This document shows, one piece after another, positions 58,574 to 64,000 of a stretch of DNA of 64,000 nt (position 1 is its first letter; every line of letters begins with the position of its first letter). The notes under the pieces were generated by a model that worked only from the letters and a program-made list of their open reading frames with translations, had not been told where the DNA came from and made no database searches. The translations under genes were made by a program, and so were the position numbers. Source of the stretch: Rosa chinensis (lineage: Eukaryota > Streptophyta > Magnoliopsida > Rosales > Rosaceae). Where the stretch lies: the NCBI RefSeq assembly GCF_002994745.2, contig NC_037094.1:23227001-23291000 (forward strand), given 5' to 3'.

Positions 58574-59539
58574 TTGTCAGAGTTGAGGTCTACGGGGGTT
58601 GAGTTATCGGTTGATGAGGTTGGTACTCTGGTGGCTAGTTTTCATGTGAGACCCGTATTCATTGATAAAATACGAGAAGCCCAGCCTCTTGATCCAAGAA
58701 TTGAAGGGATTAAAGAAGGTGTTCGTGGTGGTTGGCAACTTGAGTTTTCTATTCGAAGAGATGGAACATTGATGTTTGGGAAGAGACTTTGTGTTCCTAA
58801 CGTTGAAGCACTTAAACGAGAAATACTTGATGAAGCTCATAACTCCGCGTATGCCCTACATCCTGGTAGTACAAAAATGTATCGGACTCTCAAAGAGTAC
58901 TATTGGTGGCCAAATATGAAAAGAGAAATTGCAGCCTTTGTGAGTAAATGCCTTGTGTGCCAACAAGTGAAAGCGGAAAGGCAAAAACCGTCGGGGTTGT
59001 TGCAACCTTTGCCCATCCCGGAATGGAAGTGGGAACATCTCACCATGGATTTTATTTACAAGTTACCTCGTACGCAGGATGGTAATGATGGTATTTGGGT
59101 GATTGTGGATCGACTCACCAAATCAGCTCATTTTCTGGCAGTTAAGGAAACCTTTAGTTTGGATAAATTGGCAAAGTTGTATGTGGATGAAATTGTAAAG
59201 CTTCATGGTGTTCCCGAGTCCATTGTTTCTGATCGTGATGCTTGATTCACATCAAAGTTTTGGAAGAAGGTTCACAAATTTATGGGAACAGAATTACAAT
59301 TTAGCACTGCTTTCCATCCTCAAACTGATGGACAATCTGAGAGGACTATACAGACTTTGGAAGATATGTTGAGGGCTTGTTCTCTACAATTTAAAGGAAC
59401 TTGGGATAAGCACTTGGCTTTGATGGAGTTTGCATATAACAACAGTTACCATTCGAGTATTGGTATGGCTCCCTACGAAGCTTTGTATGGGAAACAGTGT
59501 AGGACCCCCTTGTGTTGGGATGAAGTGGGAGAAAGATAA
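58574..59539 (+). pseudogene. T1 integrase core, one internal stop
   Basis: Same frame as RNase H. The zinc region is HNSAYALHPGSTKMYRTLKE ... CLVCQQVKAERQ. The catalytic core has MDFIYKLPRTQDGNDGIWVI (first D), then SIVSDRDA, followed by TGA at 59243-59245 (likely from CGA) and FTSKFW; then PQTDGQSERTIQTLEDML with the catalytic E. A further TAA at 59537-59539 follows DEVGER. Confidence 0.92.
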
Positions 59540-60085
59540 TTTATTGGTCCTGAGATTATTGAAATCACAACAGATAAAGTTAAAGTGATCAGAGAGAGAC
59601 TTAAGACGGCCCAAAGCAGACAGAAGAGCTACGCAGATAAACACAGGAAGCATCTTGAATTTCAAGTTGGTGATTGGGTATTTCTGAAGTTATCTCCTTG
59701 GACGGGTGTGGTAAGGTTTGGTAAACGAGGGAAACTAAGTCCAAGGTATATTGGTCCCTATGAGATTGTGGAACGAATTGGTCTTGTCGCTTATCGCTTG
59801 GCTTTACCTCCACAACTATCTCAAGTACATGATGTTTTCCATGTCTCCATGCTTCGCAAGTACATAACTGATCCTTCACATGTGTTACCAGCTCAACCCA
59901 TTACACTTACAGAAGATCTAACATATGAAGAAGAACCAGTACAGATCCTTGATCGTCGTGAGCAAGTACTCCGAAGTAAGGTTATACCTTTGGTTAAGGT
60001 ATTGTGGAGGAATCACCTGATTGAAGAAGCTACTTGGGAACCAGAGGATCAAATGAGGCAACAGTATCCACATCTTTTTCCTTGA
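59540..60085 (+). pseudogene. T1 integrase C-terminus with chromodomain
   Basis: Same frame. The GPY-type integrase tail (VGDWVFLKLSPW ... LSPRYIGPYEIVERIG ... YRLALPPQLSQVHDVFHVSM) is followed by a chromodomain (VQILDRREQVLRSKVIPLVK, VLWRNHLIEEATWEPEDQMR). The latter targets integration to marked chromatin in chromoviruses. The natural stop is TGA at 60083-60085; the polypurine tract lies 33 bp further. Confidence 0.9.
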
Positions 60086-60127
60086 CAGGTACAATTTCGA
60101 GGACGAAATTTTATAAGGAGGGGAGAT

Positions 60128-60862
60128 TGTAAGGCCCCGTACCTTAAAGTCTTTACTAGTTACTTTTTACCGTGGTTGACTGAGGAGTGACTTTTTCTTT
60201 AGTCCGGTAAATTAGAAAATTTATTTGAGATTGTCATAGAATACGAAAAATCGAGTTCGTGGACACGTAGTTTGTTTAAATTGGATTTATATCGGAAAGG
60301 TTATGACCAAAAATAGAAATTTCTATTTTTGGCAAGGTTTTTGTTTGTGAGCTTCTATTTGTAGTAAGGAAGGAATAAAACAGATGGAAGAGAGAGAAAG
60401 GGAAAGAATCAGAAAAAAAAAAAAAAGGGAAAGAGAGAGAGCACGGGTAGAACCCGAGTCAACCCCCCCCTTTTTTTTTTTCTTCCGTCGCTGCTCTCCC
60501 TCTCTCCGGCGATTCCGACACCGTCCGGCCACCCCAAGACGAAAGCTTGGGCACGGCGTGATCCTCGCTTCCTTCTCCTTCTAGCCATGTAAGTATTTCA
60601 CCTTGGGTAGCTTTGGTTTTGGAGATATGAGGAGAATTGCATAAATGGAAAAAAAATGGATTTTTGCTTTGATGTCCGGTTTCCGGTGATTTCCGGCCAG
60701 ATTCATTGGGGGTTTTGGTTGTTGTTGCAGGTATAGGAACTGTTAGTTGTAGTCTATGAATTGTTGTGTTAGATTTAAGGTTGTTGGTTAATGAGTTTCC
60801 TTGGAGTTTGATGTTGGTTGTGGTTCTAAGGTGGTTAAAATTATTATCTTGGGTTGAGAATT
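60128..60862 (+). repeat. T1 3' LTR, first part
   Basis: Starts TGTAAGGCCCCGTACC right after GGAGGGGAGAT. It aligns with 53130-53890 almost base for base and is interrupted by T2 after GAATT (60858-60862). Confidence 0.93.
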
Positions 60863-63519
60863 TCACAGGACCCACCCCGAATTCCACCCTGGAATCCGAA
60901 GTGGCCCTGCGGGACCCACCTTTAAAGGAGATTTACCAAAAATTTCGGCATAACCTCCCTTAAAAAATGGTTAACCCAAAAACCTGTGGACAACAATTTT
61001 TATATCTAATAATCCAACCGTCCCAAACTCAAATTAAATACAAGTGTATAACAAATACTTCAAGTCTAAGAAACTCCAATTTTTAAGACCCTACAATCCA
61101 CAAGGTTAGGTCGTAGACCTCAAAGATAAATCATTACAAGTCTGGGTCATAATCCCATAGTAATCAGAGCAATTCTGGGAATATAAATTAACATAGAGTG
61201 CGGTAGGTTAAACAAGTAACCTACGAAATGTGATGACGGAAGCGGATGCGGTCACTATGGCTCACTTCAGAACGCCGAGCAGCAACACTGAAAACTGGGC
61301 ATTTGAAACCGAAGGGCCCAGGGGAAAGTACATAAAAACGTTAGCGTGAGTGGACAAAAATAATAAATTTAAACCAAATGGATGTTATACTTTCCCACAT
61401 TTAATTTCTTTAAAATTCCCGATGCATGCAAGGATTAACGAAAATAAAATAAGAGGAGTTCCACTCAAGTAAACCGACTAGCCCCGCTAGTCACATACGA
61501 TTTAAAAGAAAAGTTGGAACTCTGATATTCAAGGAAATAAGACCAGCCCCGCTGGTTAAACGAAAATCGAGCTAGCCCCGCTAGCTTAAATAGTAAAGTG
61601 AGTAGGGGAAGGCGATAGCCATACAAGTGAGCCTCCCAGGCTTGGGTGATAGCCTCCCAGGCTAAAGAAACTCCCATAACTCCCGTAATATACCCTTACG
61701 CCACTAAGTGTAGCGATAGGATACCGGGCTACAGAATTACTATCACATAGACAGTAACCTGCGCCACAAAGGCGGAGGGCTACGGTGATCCCATCACCGC
61801 GCCACAAAGGCAGAAATCAAAGCTAGCAATGATAAGTCACCCAAAGTATGGCAAAGAAAATCCGAAAGCCAAGTAAATCCATAAAACTTCCCCAACTCTC
61901 GTAAATAATTTTCCAACGACGTGTCCCACACGCCAAGATAATCTCAAATTCAAAATAAATAGGAGATAAATAAATATAAAGATTAACTTCATCGAATTTC
62001 ATAAAAAATCTCAATTGCCGAATATAAATATAATATAAATAGTATAAATCCGGAAATCATATCGGAAATAAATAAATAAAGTAAGGAAAGCATAATCCAA
62101 TGACGTGACCCCGCACGCCATAAAATTTTCAAATAATCAATATCCAAAACCATTTCTGAAAATAACCATACGCTCGGGAAAGTAATACGATAAATAAATT
62201 ATAACATTGGAATCAATTAAATAAATGCATGCATCATTCTTTGAAAAAATAAAAGTCCACTCACTATATATGCTCAATCCTGACGTCGCTCGGTATTTCC
62301 CTCGTATGGAGACTTCTCTCGTCCTGTATGAATAACATTCATAAATATATATAATTCACAGGACGGAATTAACTCTACAATACTTATAATTGGAAATTCA
62401 AAACATCCCCCTTCCTAAAATCCAACTCCTCAACTCTCCACAACATCCATCCTTAATACTCCAACATTAAACTCTCATCGATGTAATATCTAAAGTGAAT
62501 CCGAAAAGAATTCGGCGATCGAATTCGCGAAAATCAATAATTAATCAATTAAACTCAATTCGTAAATCCTCCGATTTCCACCAAACTTCATGCATTACAT
62601 TCTACAATCATTCTAGGGTATATGGGATTAAAACGACAAATAAAACACAGCTCAAAGCGCCACCACGCGCTACCTACAGTGGCGGCGCGTGGGGACCACG
62701 CGCCGGCGGCCACTTCCTCCGATGACCACCAAACTCCGGCACTAGCATCTACACAACAAGCCCAACCAACTTCCCAACTACAACATCATCCAATTTTACC
62801 TCGAAGTGGTCGAATCAAGCCGGTGAAGGAAAGACCCGAAGCTTCAAGAACCCTAGAAATGAAAAATCATCAATTCAACCTCTACAATGCAAATTGGAAC
62901 GAACTACCTTAGGGGAAATGATCACCATCAAAAACCGAACCTTCGATGCTAACCTGGTGGCCGGAGGTGGCCGGAATGGCCGGGAATCGGCCAAAATCCA
63001 AAACTGCAACCGGGGAGGAAATTCGTTCGATCCGAGCTTTTCCGGCCAAATAGTCCAAAGATGCTTCCACAGACGTGACCGGGGGAGGAAATCGAGCTTG
63101 GGGTTGGCCGGATTACGTCCGGAGGCGGCCGGAAGAGGAAGAACTCGGAGGGGGAGCGAATCGGCCGAAAGAGGAAGGGAGAGTCGGGGAGAGAGAAAGA
63201 GAATGGGGGGGTGGGTTTCCGGTTTTGGAAACCTACCCTGGTAAGTTTCTATTTTTATCCCAAAAATTACCATGAACAGTAATTTTTGAATTTCACTCAT
63301 AACTTTTGCATACGAGCTCCGATTTTTACGTACCACATATGCACGCGCTCGGTTTAACGTCCTCTACAACTCTCTAGAAGAAAATTTTCTCAAATTTTTA
63401 ACTCATAAAAAGTCAATTTTTAACCACCCCCTAAACGTTAAAATTATAACCGCAAACGGTAACCGTAAGGAATTCCATGCAACTAAATAACAAGGGTATA
63501 TCAGATATGGGGTGTAACA
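60863..63519 (-). repeat. Solo LTR T2 of a related Tekay-like family, 2657 bp
   Basis: A perfect 5 bp TSD, GAATT, lies at 60858-60862 and 63520-63524. On the minus strand it starts TGTTACACCCCATATC and ends GGGTCCTGTGA. It aligns with the T3 LTR in the same orientation. No internal region. It carries the hairpin array at 61475-61800. The GC-rich open frames near 62890-63240 show no retroviral domain. Confidence 0.9.
61475..61800 (-). repeat. Hairpin array with CCCCG/CCC loops in T2
   Basis: GACTAG-CCCCG-CTAGTC, ACCAG-CCCCG-CTGGT, AGCTAG-CCCCG-CTAGCT, two AGCCT-CCC-AGGCT and CGGTGAT-CCC-ATCACCG. Arms differ between copies but pair perfectly, while the loop is constant. It lies in the same LTR zone as the T1 and T3 arrays. 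Confidence 0.85.
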
Positions 63520-64000
63520 GAATTTGTTGTCATGTTTTTGGTGTTGAGTTGAGAGTGTTGAGAGGTTGAAGAAGTATATTGGGTTTGGAATGTCAAAGAG
63601 AAATTTGGAATTTTGGATGTTTTAAATGTTTTAGTTGATGAATCTTTTGACTTAATCTCTTGGTAATTTATTGTCAATGTTATTGTGGGATTGGTCTATA
63701 TTGTTGACGAATTTTGGTGTTGAAATTGTGGTTTGGAAAAGAAAATTTAGAGAGAATTTGAGATTGTTAGAGTTGAAATTGTGATTTTTGCAAAGGAGAA
63801 AAATTAAGAAAGAATGTGGAATTGTTGGAAAAGGATTTATATTATAAATTGGTGGTAAATTGTGTTGAAGGAAGTGAATTAAAAATTTGTTAAGTTATCG
63901 AACGGTCTTTGTGAAGGTTTAGATTAAGCGAGGTCATGGAATGGCTAAGGAATCGATTTAAGAATCGATTGAGTGGTTATGAGTTGGAGGGCATCGAGGT
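63520..64000 (+). repeat. T1 3' LTR, continuation to window edge
   Basis: Resumes after T2 with the duplicated GAATT and matches the 5' LTR from about 53886 onward nearly identically; it runs off the window. Confidence 0.93.

Larger units (their letters stand above)
53130..64000 (+). mobile_element. T1: Tekay/Del-type chromovirus (Ty3/gypsy), 3' LTR runs off window
   Basis: 5' LTR 53130-55609, PBS, gag-pol with a C-terminal chromodomain, polypurine tract AGGAGGGGAGAT, 3' LTR from 60128. The LTRs are very similar apart from homopolymer lengths, so insertion is recent relative to Tat1. It inserted into the RT gene of Tat2. The 3' LTR is interrupted by solo LTR T2 and not finished at 64000. The pol carries one frameshift and three in-frame stops, so it is non-autonomous now. 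Confidence 0.94.

Noticed and set aside
62890..63336. GC-rich open frames on both strands near the end of T2
   Set aside because: They lie inside a solo LTR with known boundaries, are Arg/Gly- or Pro/Ser-rich and match no element or host domain.

Overview
This is a gene-poor, transposon-dense stretch of a flowering-plant nuclear genome, probably a eudicot. Evidence is the full set of plant-type elements (Ty1/copia, Ty3/gypsy Tat and Tekay/Del chromovirus lineages, an L1-type LINE, CACTA, Mutator and hAT elements), GT-AG introns and AT-rich spacers. No intact host gene is visible. The only candidate is a two-exon 3' gene end at 9742-10108. Element boundaries were found by eye from terminal repeats, primer binding sites (PBS) and target-site duplications (TSDs). 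'Tat1', 'T1', 'X-A' and so on are labels used only in this annotation.

Layout. (1) 1-~6400: minus-strand copia element with an almost complete gag-pol, one nonsense codon and a 5' LTR; its 3' LTR is outside the window. (2) ~6400-9229: AT-rich, no gene seen; then a copia-type LTR (9230-9718) and the two exons. (3) 10362-14908: decayed minus-strand LINE with a 15/16 bp TSD. (4) 15102-15248 and 15327-15907: a fold-back MITE and an hAT MITE. (5) 16132-45567: a nest at least five levels deep. Solo LTR X-A was split by a Tat gypsy element (Tat1, 16625-43572, TSD ATAAT). Tat1 contains a Mutator-type MITE, the end of element U, and the 5' end of a minus-strand Tekay-like element (T3). T3 was in turn hit by a solo LTR (S), a Mutator-like element with 114 bp terminal inverted repeats (TIRs), and a CACTA element that itself contains a second CACTA element. 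The two CACTA elements carry exon fragments of at least six unrelated host genes: casein kinase 1, ArfGAP, PIG-L deacetylase, an LRR protein, cytochrome b5 reductase and Hsp90. (6) 46778-53129: a second Tat element (Tat2), minus strand, with an antisense plant-mobile-domain ORF, a pol lacking integrase, and solo LTR X-B (family X) inside its LTR. (7) 53130-64000: a young Tekay/Del chromovirus (T1) with a near-complete gag-pol; its 3' LTR is interrupted by a related solo LTR (T2) and runs off the window.

The genes do not form pathways. They are element genes (gag, protease, RT, RNase H, integrase, chromodomain), captured exon debris and solo LTRs. The most unusual signals are the multi-gene capture in nested CACTA elements, arrays of short hairpins with changing arms and near-constant loops in the Tekay-type LTRs, and a leader block identical between two otherwise diverged Tekay elements.
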